NCBI GenBank assembly: GCA_003133685.1 | Contig: PKYQ01000018.1 | Coordinates: forward strand, 79,105 to 143,104 | DNA: 64,000 nt | Direction of reading: 5' to 3' | From: Acidimicrobiaceae bacterium | Lineage (GTDB): Bacteria > Actinomycetota > Acidimicrobiia > Acidimicrobiales > RAAP-2 | In this document: in pieces, positions 17,373 to 26,252 of the stretch | Layout: the number at the start of each line of letters is the position of its first letter | How positions within the stretch are numbered: position 1 is the stretch's first letter | The notes under the pieces: model-generated | Told to the model about the DNA's origin: nothing | The model's input: only the letters and a program-made list of their open reading frames with translations | Database searches by the model: none | Program-made: the position numbers and the translations under genes

Positions 17373-18197
17373 TCAGTTTGGCACCGAGATGCCAACAACC
17401 ACCTGCTGGCGCGCATGAACGGTGGCCCCACCTCGCGGCGAAGTCCAAACGATGTGTCCTAGCGGAACCGAAGTGCTATGGACGTCCTGTATGACCACTC
17501 CGACTCCGAGCCCGGAGAGCTCGCCGACCGCAGTGGGTGTCACCATGCCCACAACATTCGGGAGAACGAGCGTCGTCGAAGGACACGGAATCGTGGTAAT
17601 GGTTTGCCCACCGCCCGCGGTCTCGGAATACACGCTCTCAGGCTTGCAAGAAAGTGCCCAAGGCGACGTGCCAAGCCGCACAAAGCCAATTCCCGGATAT
17701 TCGTGTCCGAGAAGCGTCGTCAGGTTGCTGGCGAAGACGGGTGCAATCCGACCGTCCAGAGAATCATTGGAGGAGCCATCGGGCGCGGCGAGGTAGGCCT
17801 TTGGTGTGTATCCGACTTTATTTGGCCCGATGTAGACCGAAAGGTAGTCGGGAATTTTGTTGTAAGGAACGATTTTGTTTTGGCTGTACGGCATCCCACC
17901 CTTCGTCGGACCCGATACGGACAAAAGTCCGAAGCCATTCGTGGCGAAACCGATCACCGCAATGAGTACGACGAGTGGTGCACTGCTTGAAACGAGCAGT
18001 CGCCGATACGAAGTTCGAGATTGTTCGGACCGGACTCGCAGTGCGTTCATGACGATGTTGAGTGATCGACCCGGCCAGAATGGTCGATCCACCATTGAAT
18101 CTTCGAGCAGTACGACAAACTCCTCTTCGTGGGTCTCGCGCCACCAACGCGGATACCAGCGCAGCAAACGGCGGGCGCGTCGTTCCACAGAATTCAT
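17373..18197 (-). CDS. Single-TM protein with C-terminal PASTA-like domain
   Basis: A 274-aa protein starting at ATG 18197, which overlaps the padR stop as ATGA; the track's earlier start is unlikely. The N-terminal cytosolic part (RRARRLLRWYPRWWRETHEEEF) is typical of small membrane proteins paired with PadR regulators. One TM helix follows at about residues 68-92, then an extracellular region and a C-terminal repeat (VLPNVVGMVTPTAVGELSG, then a YTSP-like VWTSPRGGATV) resembling a PASTA domain. The extracellular part may bind wall material. Translational coupling to padR suggests joint control. Confidence 0.75.
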   Translation of the reverse strand: MNSVERRARRLLRWYPRWWRETHEEEFVVLLEDSMVDRPFWPGRSLNIVMNALRVRSEQSRTSYRRLLVSSSAPLVVLIAVIGFATNGFGLLSVSGPTKGGMPYSQNKIVPYNKIPDYLSVYIGPNKVGYTPKAYLAAPDGSSNDSLDGRIAPVFASNLTTLLGHEYPGIGFVRLGTSPWALSCKPESVYSETAGGGQTITTIPCPSTTLVLPNVVGMVTPTAVGELSGLGVGVVIQDVHSTSVPLGHIVWTSPRGGATVHARQQVVVGISVPN

Positions 18198-18523
18198 GGC
18201 GTCCCCCACTCACCGGAGAGACGACCAAGACCCGTTTCGGTTACGCGACGCTGTGCTTGCAAGTGCGCCATGAGAGCGGTCGCTCCCACGGCAGTGATCT
18301 TGTATGGGCGTCGCCTTCCGACGGCCTCGAGTCCTTCAATGAGACCGTGGTCAACGAGCCGATCGAGAGCTGCGTACAAAGTCCCCGGCGCGAGGTGAAC
18401 GCCAGCGAAGTGCTCAATGTCCTTGGTCAGGGCATAGCCGTGCTTGGGCCCGTCGGCGAGACTCGATAGTACGAGGGTGGCGGGACCCGTGTAGCGGCCA
18501 AGAGCGGATAACTCGCCTGTCAT
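18194..18523 (-). CDS. PadR-family transcriptional regulator
   Basis: A 109-aa winged-helix repressor of the short PadR-s2 type. The HTH is readable as LVLSSLADGPKHGYALTKDIEHFAGVHLAPGTLYAALDRL, with the wing at GLIEGLEAVGRRRPYKIT. It heads a two-gene operon with the PASTA-like membrane protein, stop and start overlapping as ATGA. The ATG has TAAATT six bases upstream, indicating a leaderless mRNA. Autoregulation through the palindrome at its promoter is probable. Confidence 0.92.
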   Translation of the reverse strand: MTGELSALGRYTGPATLVLSSLADGPKHGYALTKDIEHFAGVHLAPGTLYAALDRLVDHGLIEGLEAVGRRRPYKITAVGATALMAHLQAQRRVTETGLGRLSGEWGTP

Positions 18524-18529
18524 GTCTCA

Positions 18530-18571
18530 AATTTACTCCGTACCACGGTATACAGTCAACATGAGTGACTG
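18530..18571 (-). promoter_or_regulatory. padR promoter with inverted repeat at the -35 box
   Basis: The minus strand has TTGACT (18554-18559), an 18-base spacer and TAAATT (18530-18535), with the ATG six bases further on. The inverted repeat CAGTCA-N7-TGACTG (18553-18571) overlaps the -35 box, and TACC/GGTA half-sites sit inside the spacer. PadR proteins usually repress their own operon from such sites, so this is a plausible operator; binding is inferred. Confidence 0.5.
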
Positions 18572-18679
18572 ATCCGCAATATCGGAGGCCTCGACGTGCC
18601 ATGAATGCCACATTGCATTGAGGACTGAACTCCGTAACGAAATCAAGCTAAGAAGAAAATGGAGAGAAGAGGACTTCTA

Positions 18680-19909
18680 ATGTCAGCAGCAATACCCAGT
18701 GGCGAGAAGAGGGTAACCGGTCGCACGTGGATGCGTCCATTCACCTTCGCCGCTTCCTTTGGACTGCTTTGCAGTATGTCGATCGCTCTGTGGTCGGCTC
18801 AGCCTGCGTCGTCAGCCGCGTCGACTACCACGACAGCGCCGCCGGGATTTGCACTTTCAATGGAGTCGTTCGATTTCGCCAACTCGTCGTCCGGGTTCGG
18901 CGTGTTTACTAGAGAGTCTCCCAGTGGAAAGGTGTGCTCGGACCTCGTGGGGAAGTCAACGGACGGTGGTGAAATCTTCAAATCGCTGGTTGATGTAATG
19001 ACGTGGGACTGCGCCAACAGTGATTTCAGTTCCTCGCTTACGACTGACGGATACGGTGACGCATTCTTATACGGTCCGCAGCTTTTCGTAAGCCACGACA
19101 ACGCTAAGACGTGGACCAGGAGTCCTCAATCGGGATTTGTTCTGGACGTAAAGGCAATTGGACGCTCGGTCTGGATCGTCGTTGCCACGTGCACGCGCGC
19201 TGAGACGGCTTCCGATGTGGCGTGTCCAGTGCAACTTCGTGAGTCAAACAATGGGGGGCGCACCTGGGAGTCTTCTTTGGTGGGTCCGAAAGGTCACAGC
19301 GGAGGGATCTCATATGGTGCGCACGGACAGAGTTACTTGATTCGCATCAATCGATTGAGCGCGTATTTGATGTTGGCGCCAACCGTCAGCACTAATGGCG
19401 GCCCGAGCGTCGTTCCTCTTTGGTTTACCTCTACCGGCGGAAGGTCCTGGTCAAGTCGCCAAGTGCCATGTCACATTGGCGCCCTGTCAGCGGTTCTCTC
19501 GGCGGCGCCGAACGGAACACTGATGACGGTGTGCGCCTCGGGACCCAGCACCGGTAGTCAGATTAAGTCAGTGCTCGAATCGAGTGACGGTGGTCGCACA
19601 TGGGAACTGAAGACCGATTCAAACATTGATTTCGGGTATCTCGGGGCCATCGATTTGGTCACTAAACAGGAGGCTTTCTTGGTAGGGGGTCGGAGTTCGC
19701 TATTGGTCACGCACGATGGCGGTGCCCTTTGGGAACCTGTGCGGCCCCTGCTTGGTGGATCAGACGGAGGTACCTCTGAGGTCGTGTTTTTCAACGTTGA
19801 TCACGGCATTGTGTTGGGCAATGAAGAGAATAACAATGAGAAATTGACTCTTTGGAGTACGGCTGACGGCGGAAAGCACTGGATCTCGAAACCGCCGCGG
19901 GTCGAATGA
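18680..19909 (+). CDS. Secreted protein with Asp-box (BNR/sialidase-like) repeats
   Basis: About 409 aa from ATG 18680, chosen over 18659 because AGAGG lies seven bases upstream. A signal peptide (FTFAASFGLLCSMSIALWSA) and a short Ser/Thr-rich stretch precede a predicted beta-propeller. Repeated Asp-box-like motifs are visible: STDGGEIF, SHDNAKTW, NNGGRTWE, STGGRSW, SDGGRTWE, THDGGALWE and TADGGKHW. The sialidase catalytic residues are not evident, so it is more likely a binding or structural propeller of the YCF48/photosystem-assembly-like class than a glycosidase. It is divergent from padR; base use is more AT-rich than its neighbours. Confidence 0.75.
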   Translation: MSAAIPSGEKRVTGRTWMRPFTFAASFGLLCSMSIALWSAQPASSAASTTTTAPPGFALSMESFDFANSSSGFGVFTRESPSGKVCSDLVGKSTDGGEIFKSLVDVMTWDCANSDFSSSLTTDGYGDAFLYGPQLFVSHDNAKTWTRSPQSGFVLDVKAIGRSVWIVVATCTRAETASDVACPVQLRESNNGGRTWESSLVGPKGHSGGISYGAHGQSYLIRINRLSAYLMLAPTVSTNGGPSVVPLWFTSTGGRSWSSRQVPCHIGALSAVLSAAPNGTLMTVCASGPSTGSQIKSVLESSDGGRTWELKTDSNIDFGYLGAIDLVTKQEAFLVGGRSSLLVTHDGGALWEPVRPLLGGSDGGTSEVVFFNVDHGIVLGNEENNNEKLTLWSTADGGKHWISKPPRVE

Positions 19910-19963
19910 GTACTTGAAAGACGTAATGGCAAGTTACACATAAGCACCTCGAAGTTGCGTATA

Positions 19964-21109
19964 TCAATTCTTGAGCAGGTGTTTTGCGATGACTACGCGC
20001 TGGATCTGATTGGTACCCTCGTAGATTTGCGTGATCTTCGCGTCGCGCATAAAACGTTCGACCGGGAACTCCTTCGTGAAGCCGTAACCACCGAGGAGTT
20101 GAACGGCGTCAGTGGTGACGCTCATCGCGGTGTCGGAGGCGAAAGACTTCGCGGCTGCTCCCAGGTACGAGAGGTTGCCATCGGGATCGCCAGCGTCGAT
20201 TGTCGCGCATGCCTGATAGACCAACGCGCGCGCCGCTTCGGTACGAATCGCCATATCGGCCAGCATGAATCGCAGTCCCTGCAGGTCGGCAATCGGTCGA
20301 CCGAAGGCCTTGCGACCCTTCATGTAGTGAGCGGCGAAGTCAATCGCCGCCTGGGCAATGCCGACAGCTTGGGCGCCGATCGTCGGGCGGGACCGGTCCA
20401 GCGTGTGCATCGCCATGAGGAACCCTTCACCCTCGTTGCCGATCCGATGCGACGCCGGGACACGAACGTCGTGAAAGACGACCTCGCCGGTCGGCGAGGC
20501 TCGGAGTCCCATCTTGTCTTCGTGCTTGGGAAATTCGACGCCGGGGCCCTTCTCGACGAGGAAACACGTAATGCCGTGGGTGCGCGCTGTCGGGTCGGTC
20601 GTCGCGAACACGGTGTAGGTGTCCGAGACCCCGGCGTTGGTGATCCAATACTTCGAACCGTTCAAGACGTAGTCGTCGCCGTCGCGTACCGCGCGACAGC
20701 GCATGGCCGCGACGTCGGATCCGGCGTCGGCTTCCGAGAGGCAGTAGCTCCCCTGGATCTCACCCGACGCAATACGCGGCAGGTAGGCCTGCTTGATCTC
20801 TTCGGAGGCGAAGTTCATGATGGGCAGCATCGCCAGTTTGGAGATCAGGATCGTGACCGACGTCGATGCACATCCACGCGCCAACTGTTCGACCATGATT
20901 GCTTGGGTCACCATGTCCGCCCCGACGCCGCCGTAAGCGGCAGGGACCTGCATCGCGGGCAGGTCCATCTTCACGCAGGCGTCGAAACTCTCTTGGGGAT
21001 AGGTCTGATCGCGGTCGTGCTCGGCGGCGTAGGGGGCGACCTGTTCGTCGACGAAACTGCGCATCACGTCGCGAAAAGCCCGTTGTTCTTCGGTGAGGAC
21101 GAAACTCAT
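19964..21109 (-). CDS. Acyl-CoA dehydrogenase
   Basis: A 381-aa FAD-dependent short/branched-chain-type acyl-CoA dehydrogenase. Core motifs are CLSEADAGSDVAAM, YVLNGSKYWITNAG, GRKAFGRPIADLQGLRF and QLLGGYGFTKEFPVERFMRDAKITQIYEGTNQIQ, with the catalytic Glu in YEGT. AAAGGAG lies just before the ATG. It is the last gene of a leuB-ilvE-hypothetical-acyl-CoA dehydrogenase run on one strand, so a branched-chain acyl-CoA substrate is conceivable but unproven. Confidence 0.92.
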   Translation of the reverse strand: MSFVLTEEQRAFRDVMRSFVDEQVAPYAAEHDRDQTYPQESFDACVKMDLPAMQVPAAYGGVGADMVTQAIMVEQLARGCASTSVTILISKLAMLPIMNFASEEIKQAYLPRIASGEIQGSYCLSEADAGSDVAAMRCRAVRDGDDYVLNGSKYWITNAGVSDTYTVFATTDPTARTHGITCFLVEKGPGVEFPKHEDKMGLRASPTGEVVFHDVRVPASHRIGNEGEGFLMAMHTLDRSRPTIGAQAVGIAQAAIDFAAHYMKGRKAFGRPIADLQGLRFMLADMAIRTEAARALVYQACATIDAGDPDGNLSYLGAAAKSFASDTAMSVTTDAVQLLGGYGFTKEFPVERFMRDAKITQIYEGTNQIQRVVIAKHLLKN

Positions 21110-21132
21110 GTCACTCCTTTACGAGTTGAGAA

Positions 21133-21603
21133 CTAAAGAGAAGTTGGGGCACCCGTCGCGACAAGTTCATCGCCGTCGACGGCGTCGACGAACCGGCGCT
21201 GAAGGACGTAACTGTGCGCCAGACCACGAAACGGTTCGCTCAACTGGTGATCGATCGACGGCGCGTCACGCAGTCCGTAAAGGTCCATCGCGACCTTGAC
21301 GTCGCCCAACTGCGGACCGCGTCCGATGAGGCTGGCGCGCTTGGCGGCGACCAGTCCGATGCCGAGGGCGACGTCGTGACGGTCGTGCTCGTGATCGAAG
21401 ATCAGTTTCGCGCACTCACGAGCGGCGATGGTCAACGCAAATCCTTCACCGGGCGCCTGGGTGCCGCGACCCGCTTGACCGGCGGCGGGCACGGCGTGCA
21501 ACAGCCCGGCCTTGGGCGTCCGAGAGATCTGGGCGATTCCCGTCTCCATGGTGGGGCGAACTTGGCCCGTCGCTGAAACTGGGGAAAACGTTGGTTGGGT
21601 CAC
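21133..21603 (-). CDS. Hypothetical protein, unknown function
   Basis: I do not recognise this 156-aa soluble protein. It has a conserved-looking core (ECAKLIFDHEHDRHDVALGIGLVAAKRASLIGRG) rich in acidic residues and histidines, and a Ser/Ala/Pro-rich N-terminus. It lies between ilvE and the acyl-CoA dehydrogenase gene on the same strand. The GTG start has TAGTCT six bases upstream and no ribosome binding site, so it may be transcribed from its own leaderless promoter as well as by readthrough. Confidence 0.6.
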   Translation of the reverse strand: MTQPTFSPVSATGQVRPTMETGIAQISRTPKAGLLHAVPAAGQAGRGTQAPGEGFALTIAARECAKLIFDHEHDRHDVALGIGLVAAKRASLIGRGPQLGDVKVAMDLYGLRDAPSIDHQLSEPFRGLAHSYVLQRRFVDAVDGDELVATGAPTSL

Positions 21604-21627
21604 TTCTTGAGACTACAACGAGGTCCT

Positions 21628-22554
21628 TTAGACCTTGGTCAGCCAACTCTCGTAGGCCGGTCGCGCACCGCGCACGGCCTGGAAATACGTCGACTGGATC
21701 TCCATGGTTATCGGACCGGGTTTTCCGGCGCCAACGACGCGGTCATCGACCGAGTCGATCGGGACGACCTCGGCGGCCGTACCGGTGAGGAACGCTTCGT
21801 CGGCGAGGTAGAGGTCGTCGCGTCGCAGCGCCTCGAAGCTCACGGCGTGACCAAGGTCGTTCGCGATCTTCACGATGCTCGACTGAGTGATTCCGCGCAG
21901 CGCCCCGGCTTCGGACGGCGGCGGGCTGATGATCAGTCCGTCGCGCACGATGAACAGGTTCTCACCAGTGCACTCACTGACGAGGCCGTCCGTACCCAGC
22001 ATGATCGCTTCGTCGTAGCCGGCCTTCACCGCTTCGAGTTTGGCGAGGCACGAATTGACGTAGCCGCCAACGGTCTTAGACGCCGTCGGCATCGAGTTCG
22101 GATGGTGTCGGGCCCAGGACGAGATCTTCATCCGCACGCCCTTTTCGAGGCTGTCGGCGCCCAGGTACGCGCCCCACGGCCATACGCCGATGATGACATT
22201 GATCGGGGCCCCCATCGGGTTCACGCCCATCTCGCCGTAGCCGAGGTAAACGAGCGGTCGAATGTAGCAACCGTCGTTCATCTCGTTCACCCGCACCGTT
22301 TCGACCGCGGCGTCGCACAGTTCATCGAGCGTGTAGGGCACGTCGATCATCAAGATCTTGCAACTGCGCAGCAGTCGTTCCATGTGCTCGCGCAAACGGA
22401 AGATCGCCACGCCTTGGGGTGTCTTGTAGGCGCGTATGCCTTCGAAGGCGCCCATCCCGTAGTGCAGCGTGTGACTGAGTACGTGGGTGGTCGCGTTCTC
22501 CCAGTCGACCAGCGCTCCGTCCGTCCAGATCTTCTTCGTGGGGGTTAAAGCCAT
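21628..22554 (-). CDS. ilvE: Branched-chain amino acid aminotransferase
   Basis: A 308-aa fold-type IV PLP enzyme that catalyses the last step of leucine, isoleucine and valine synthesis. It shows the family's HTLHYGMGAFEGIRAY start, the PLP-lysine region ASKTVGGYVNSCLAK and the ECTGENLFIVRDG phosphate-binding segment, and ends in LTGTAAEVVPIDSVD. GGAAGG precedes the ATG. Its start codon directly follows the leuB stop (TAA then ATG), so the two are co-translated. Confidence 0.95.
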   Translation of the reverse strand: MALTPTKKIWTDGALVDWENATTHVLSHTLHYGMGAFEGIRAYKTPQGVAIFRLREHMERLLRSCKILMIDVPYTLDELCDAAVETVRVNEMNDGCYIRPLVYLGYGEMGVNPMGAPINVIIGVWPWGAYLGADSLEKGVRMKISSWARHHPNSMPTASKTVGGYVNSCLAKLEAVKAGYDEAIMLGTDGLVSECTGENLFIVRDGLIISPPPSEAGALRGITQSSIVKIANDLGHAVSFEALRRDDLYLADEAFLTGTAAEVVPIDSVDDRVVGAGKPGPITMEIQSTYFQAVRGARPAYESWLTKV

Positions 22555-23577
22555 TTACAACCTTCCAATTAGATTTTTCGCGACACCGTCCGTACCCAGT
22601 ACGGCAACGTCACCATCAAAGTCTGCCACCGCCCGAGCAATACGTCGTGCGGCCGCCACTTCTTCCAGGTGCTCGAGCATGAGAACGGCCGACGACACCG
22701 CGGCCAAGGGATTGGCCTTACCGGTGCCCACGATGTCGTGCGCCGCGCCGTGGACCGGCTCGAAGAGCGAGGCGCCGGTGCGCGCGGGGTTCAGATTCGC
22801 GCTCGCGGCGAACCCGATGCCGCCCGTGACGGCACCGGCTAAGTCCGAGAGGATGTCGCCGAACAGATTGTCGGTCACGATGACGCCGTAGCGCTGCGGA
22901 CTCTCGACCAGATAGATGCACGCGGCGTCGACGTGGTTGTAGTCGACCGCGACGTCGGGGAACTCTGCGCCCACTTCGCTCACGACACGCGACCAGAGGT
23001 CGCCAGCGAAGGTGAGCACGTTGGTCTTGTGCACGAGCGTCAATCGAGGGGACTCGAGCGACGCAGTTCGACCAAAGGCGTAACGCACGCAACGCTCGAC
23101 GCCGAAGCGCGTGTTGACCGATCCCTGGGTCGCCACTTCGTGCGGGGTACCGCGCCGAAGGATCCCTCCCTCGCCGGCGTAGGGCCCTTCAGTGTTCTCG
23201 CGCACGATGGCGAACTCACATCCTTGCGCGATCGAACCGGCCACGCCACGAAACGGTCGGTAGTTGATGTAGAGGTCGAGTCCGAAGCGCAATCGAAGCA
23301 GTAACCCGCGTTCGAGTACTCCCCCGGGAATTCGAGTGTCGCCAATTGCCGGTCCGACCGCGCCCAGCATGATGGCGTCGTAGCCCCGAAGTTCTTCCAA
23401 CGTGGCGTCATCGAGGACGAAGCCGTCCTTCAGATACCGAGCGGCGCCGAGTTCATAGGACGTGGTCGCGAGAGTGACACCGGCGGCTCGAACGACGTCA
23501 AGCGCTGCGCCCGTGACCTCGGGGCCGATGCCGTCGCCACCGATCACCGCCACGCGGTGGGTGCGTTCGTTGCTCAC
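22555..23577 (-). CDS. leuB: 3-isopropylmalate dehydrogenase
   Basis: A 340-aa NAD-dependent beta-decarboxylating dehydrogenase, the third step of leucine synthesis. Visible are GGDGIGPEV at the N-terminus, the substrate-binding [13 protein letters not shown] loop, KTNVLTF, the metal-binding [20 protein letters not shown], and the NAD-binding [20 protein letters not shown]. The GTG start has GAAGGAG seven bases upstream. It is divergent from greA-leuC-leuD, so the two halves of the leucine genes share one intergenic region. A homologous tartrate or isocitrate dehydrogenase is less likely given the context. Confidence 0.93.
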   Translation of the reverse strand: MSNERTHRVAVIGGDGIGPEVTGAALDVVRAAGVTLATTSYELGAARYLKDGFVLDDATLEELRGYDAIMLGAVGPAIGDTRIPGGVLERGLLLRLRFGLDLYINYRPFRGVAGSIAQGCEFAIVRENTEGPYAGEGGILRRGTPHEVATQGSVNTRFGVERCVRYAFGRTASLESPRLTLVHKTNVLTFAGDLWSRVVSEVGAEFPDVAVDYNHVDAACIYLVESPQRYGVIVTDNLFGDILSDLAGAVTGGIGFAASANLNPARTGASLFEPVHGAAHDIVGTGKANPLAAVSSAVLMLEHLEEVAAARRIARAVADFDGDVAVLGTDGVAKNLIGRL

Positions 23578-23660
23578 GGGCCGTCTCCTTCTTTGGTCTA
23601 TTTTGCTCGCCCGCCCGTGTGCGTAGCAAACCCGTCGGAGGCCTCGTCAGATCCGGACGG

Positions 23661-23666
23661 TAGAAT
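23661..23666 (+). promoter_or_regulatory. Predicted -10 box for greA-leuC-leuD
   Basis: TAGAAT, the same hexamer as at the leuA leader promoter, lies 28 bases before the greA ATG. No good -35 box is visible at 16-18 bases upstream. The short leader would contain only the ribosome binding site, with no attenuator for leuC and leuD. Confidence 0.4.
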
Positions 23667-23694
23667 TGCGCTCTCTCCCCTAGAAGAGAAGGCT

Positions 23695-24171
23695 ATGGCC
23701 GGCGAAATCCACCGCATCACCCAAGAGACACTCGACAAGCTTCAGGCCGAGTACGACGAACTCACGACCGTGGGTCGTACCGAGATCGCTCGGGTCATCG
23801 AGTCCGCCCGACTCCTCGGCGACCTCTCGGAGAACGGGGACTACCACGCCGCCAAGGACAGCCAAGGCAAGATGGAGTCGCGAATCCGCCAGATCGACAA
23901 CGTGATCCGAAATCACGAAATCGTCGAGCGCGACGAGAATTCCAACACGGTCGAACACGCCACCATCGTCCAGATCGTCTACGAGGGCGACGATGACGAT
24001 GACCGCCAGGAGTTCTTCATCGGGTCGATCGAAGAAAAGCCCGACGGTGTACTCGTGGCCTCCCCCACATCACCGTTGGGCAGCGCGCTGCTCGGTCACG
24101 CCGTGGGCGACGCAGTCGAATACGAAGCGCCGTCAGGTGTCCTGCGTCTCAAGATCGTGGGAATTCGCTAA
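23695..24171 (+). CDS. greA: Transcription elongation factor GreA
   Basis: A 158-aa factor that rescues backtracked RNA polymerase by stimulating transcript cleavage. The N-terminal coiled coil carries GDLSENGDYHAAKDSQG with the acidic tip, and the C-terminal FKBP-like domain ends SPLGSALLGHAVGDAVEYEAP. The start at 23695 (MAGEIHR) replaces the longer track ORF; GAGAAGG lies just upstream. The stop codon TAA is immediately followed by the GTG of leuC, an unusual and tight linkage of a transcription factor to a biosynthetic gene. Confidence 0.95.
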   Translation: MAGEIHRITQETLDKLQAEYDELTTVGRTEIARVIESARLLGDLSENGDYHAAKDSQGKMESRIRQIDNVIRNHEIVERDENSNTVEHATIVQIVYEGDDDDDRQEFFIGSIEEKPDGVLVASPTSPLGSALLGHAVGDAVEYEAPSGVLRLKIVGIR

Positions 24172-25575
24172 GTGCCGACTGGCCGGACCCTCTTCGAGAA
24201 GATCTGGGAAGAGCACGCCATCGAGGCGTCCGGCGAACAGACACTGCTCTATATCGATTTGCACCTCGTACACGAAGTGACGAGCCCCCAGGCCTTCGAG
24301 AGTTTGCGACTGAACGGGCGAGGCGTGCGACGACCCGAGCGCACCTTGGCCACGGCCGATCACAACGTTCCGACCGATCCGATCTCGACGCCGGTGAGCG
24401 ACCCGGTGTCACGACGCCAGCTCGAGGCGCTCGAAGAGAACTGTGAGGAGTTCGGTATCACCGTCTTCCCGCGGGGACATGAGAATCAGGGGATCGTCCA
24501 CGTGATCGGTCCGGAACTTGGCGTGACCCAGCCGGGCATGACCATCGTCTGCGGTGATTCGCACACTTCGACCCACGGTGCCTTCGGCGCACTGGCCTTC
24601 GGCATCGGCACCAGCGAAGTGGAGCACGTGCTCGCGACACAAACGCTCCCCCAACAAAAGGCCAAGTCGATGGCCGTCACGCTCGAGGGCAGCCTGCGGC
24701 CGGGTGTCTCGGCCAAGGACATCGCGCTCGCCATCGTCTCGACGCTCGGCACCGGTGGCGGCGCCGGCCACGTCATCGAGTATCGGGGCGACGCGATTCG
24801 CGACCTCTCGATGGAAGGTCGAATGACAGTCTGCAACATGAGCATCGAAGCGGGCGCCCGTGCCGGACTGGTTGCCGTGGACGACACGACGATCGAGTAT
24901 TTACGCTCGCGACCGAGCGTCCCGAAGGGCGACGAGTTCGAGACCGCCGCCGAGCGCTGGCGGACGTTCGTAAGTGACGACGACGCCACGTTCGACGACG
25001 AGGTCGTCCTGCGCGCCGAGGACATCGTGCCATCGATCACGTGGGGCACGAACCCCGCGCAGGTCGTCTCACTCGACGGCGTCATACCGTCGCCCGAAGG
25101 GATCGTCGATCCCGACGAGAGGTCGACGACCGAGCGCTCCCTCGCCTACATGGGGCTCACGCCGGGCACACCGGTTCGCTCGATACCGATTGACGTCGTT
25201 TTCATCGGTTCGTGCACGAACTCACGTATCGAGGACCTGCGCGTCGCGGCCTCGCTCGCGCAAGGTCACCGCGTCGCCGAGGGCGTTCGAGCCCTGGTCG
25301 TACCGGGCTCGCACCGCGTGAAACGCCAGGCCGAAGCCGAGGGTTTGGACCAGATATTTCTCGACGCCGGTTTCGAGTGGCGCGAGCCCGGTTGCTCGAT
25401 GTGTTTGGGCATGAACCCGGATCAACTCGGCGCCGAGAAGCGCTGCGCGTCGACGTCGAATCGAAACTTCGAGGGTCGCCAGGGCCGCGGCGGCCGTACA
25501 CACCTCGTCTCACCAGCGGTCGCGGCGGCGAGCGCAATCATGGGTCGATTCGCGTCGCCCGAGGAGTTGTCATGA
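24172..25575 (+). CDS. leuC: 3-isopropylmalate dehydratase large subunit
   Basis: A 467-aa aconitase-family subunit carrying the [4Fe-4S] cluster; with LeuD it isomerises 2- to 3-isopropylmalate. The cluster cysteines are in [14 protein letters not shown] and [22 protein letters not shown] and [32 protein letters not shown] are characteristic. The GTG start directly abuts the greA stop, and the leuC stop overlaps leuD as ATGA. Assembly needs Fe-S proteins such as the orphan sufB product in this window. Confidence 0.96.
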   Translation: MPTGRTLFEKIWEEHAIEASGEQTLLYIDLHLVHEVTSPQAFESLRLNGRGVRRPERTLATADHNVPTDPISTPVSDPVSRRQLEALEENCEEFGITVFPRGHENQGIVHVIGPELGVTQPGMTIVCGDSHTSTHGAFGALAFGIGTSEVEHVLATQTLPQQKAKSMAVTLEGSLRPGVSAKDIALAIVSTLGTGGGAGHVIEYRGDAIRDLSMEGRMTVCNMSIEAGARAGLVAVDDTTIEYLRSRPSVPKGDEFETAAERWRTFVSDDDATFDDEVVLRAEDIVPSITWGTNPAQVVSLDGVIPSPEGIVDPDERSTTERSLAYMGLTPGTPVRSIPIDVVFIGSCTNSRIEDLRVAASLAQGHRVAEGVRALVVPGSHRVKRQAEAEGLDQIFLDAGFEWREPGCSMCLGMNPDQLGAEKRCASTSNRNFEGRQGRGGRTHLVSPAVAAASAIMGRFASPEELS

Positions 25576-26189
25576 AACCCGTTCGTGTCGTCGAGGGTCG
25601 CGCCGTCCCGCTCGAGCGCTCGGACGTCGACACCGACCAGATCATTCCCTCGGACTGGTTGAAACGAGTTGAGCGCACGGGTTTCGGCCGAGGACTCTTC
25701 AGTGAGTGGCGCGACGACCCCGATTTCGTTCTCAATCGGCCCGACTTCGTGGGTGCGAGCGTCCTCGTAGCCGGTCCGCGCTTCGGCATCGGATCCTCAC
25801 GCGAACACGCGGTCTGGGCACTCATGGACTACGGGTTCGAAGCCGTGATCGCGCCGTCCTTCGGCGACATCTTCGTCAACAACTCCTCGAAACAGGGTCT
25901 CGTCATCGTGGTGCTCGCCCTCGCCGACGTCGAAGAGCTGTCGAAACTCATCAAGGACGATCCGAGTCGACTCGTCGTGGTCGACGTCGATCGACAACTC
26001 GTGGAGGTTCCCGAGGCCGGTTTCCAACGCCACTTCGAGATCGATCCGATGACGCGCGAGCGACTGCTCAACGGATGGGACGACATCGGTCTCACGCTGT
26101 TACGCGAGCCCGCCATTACTGCCTTCGAAGCGACCGAACAGGCACCGAGTCTCGAAGGAATCTTCGACGACGCCGGTCACGTGCGCTAA
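25572..26189 (+). CDS. leuD: 3-isopropylmalate dehydratase small subunit
   Basis: A 205-aa swivel-domain partner of LeuC. It begins [24 protein letters not shown] and contains the substrate-recognition segment [14 protein letters not shown] and a later [18 protein letters not shown]. The ATG at 25572 overlaps the leuC stop (ATGA); the track ORF that starts at 25212 is an out-of-frame extension through leuC. It ends 63 bases before the PLP lyase gene start. Confidence 0.95.
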   Translation: MKPVRVVEGRAVPLERSDVDTDQIIPSDWLKRVERTGFGRGLFSEWRDDPDFVLNRPDFVGASVLVAGPRFGIGSSREHAVWALMDYGFEAVIAPSFGDIFVNNSSKQGLVIVVLALADVEELSKLIKDDPSRLVVVDVDRQLVEVPEAGFQRHFEIDPMTRERLLNGWDDIGLTLLREPAITAFEATEQAPSLEGIFDDAGHVR

Positions 26190-26252
26190 ACGCGCACTTC
26201 GGCATCAGATCGTTTCGGTCTACCATTTTTGAAGCCACCGATAGGAGACGCT

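Noticed and set aside
19955-21136. 393-aa plus-strand ORF
   Set aside because: Exact antisense shadow of the acyl-CoA dehydrogenase gene, a common artefact of high-GC codon bias.
21595-22548. 317-aa plus-strand ORF
   Set aside because: Antisense shadow of ilvE.
25212-25571. N-terminal extension of the leuD ORF in the track
   Set aside because: It runs out of frame through leuC; the leuD family start is at 25572 with an ATGA overlap.
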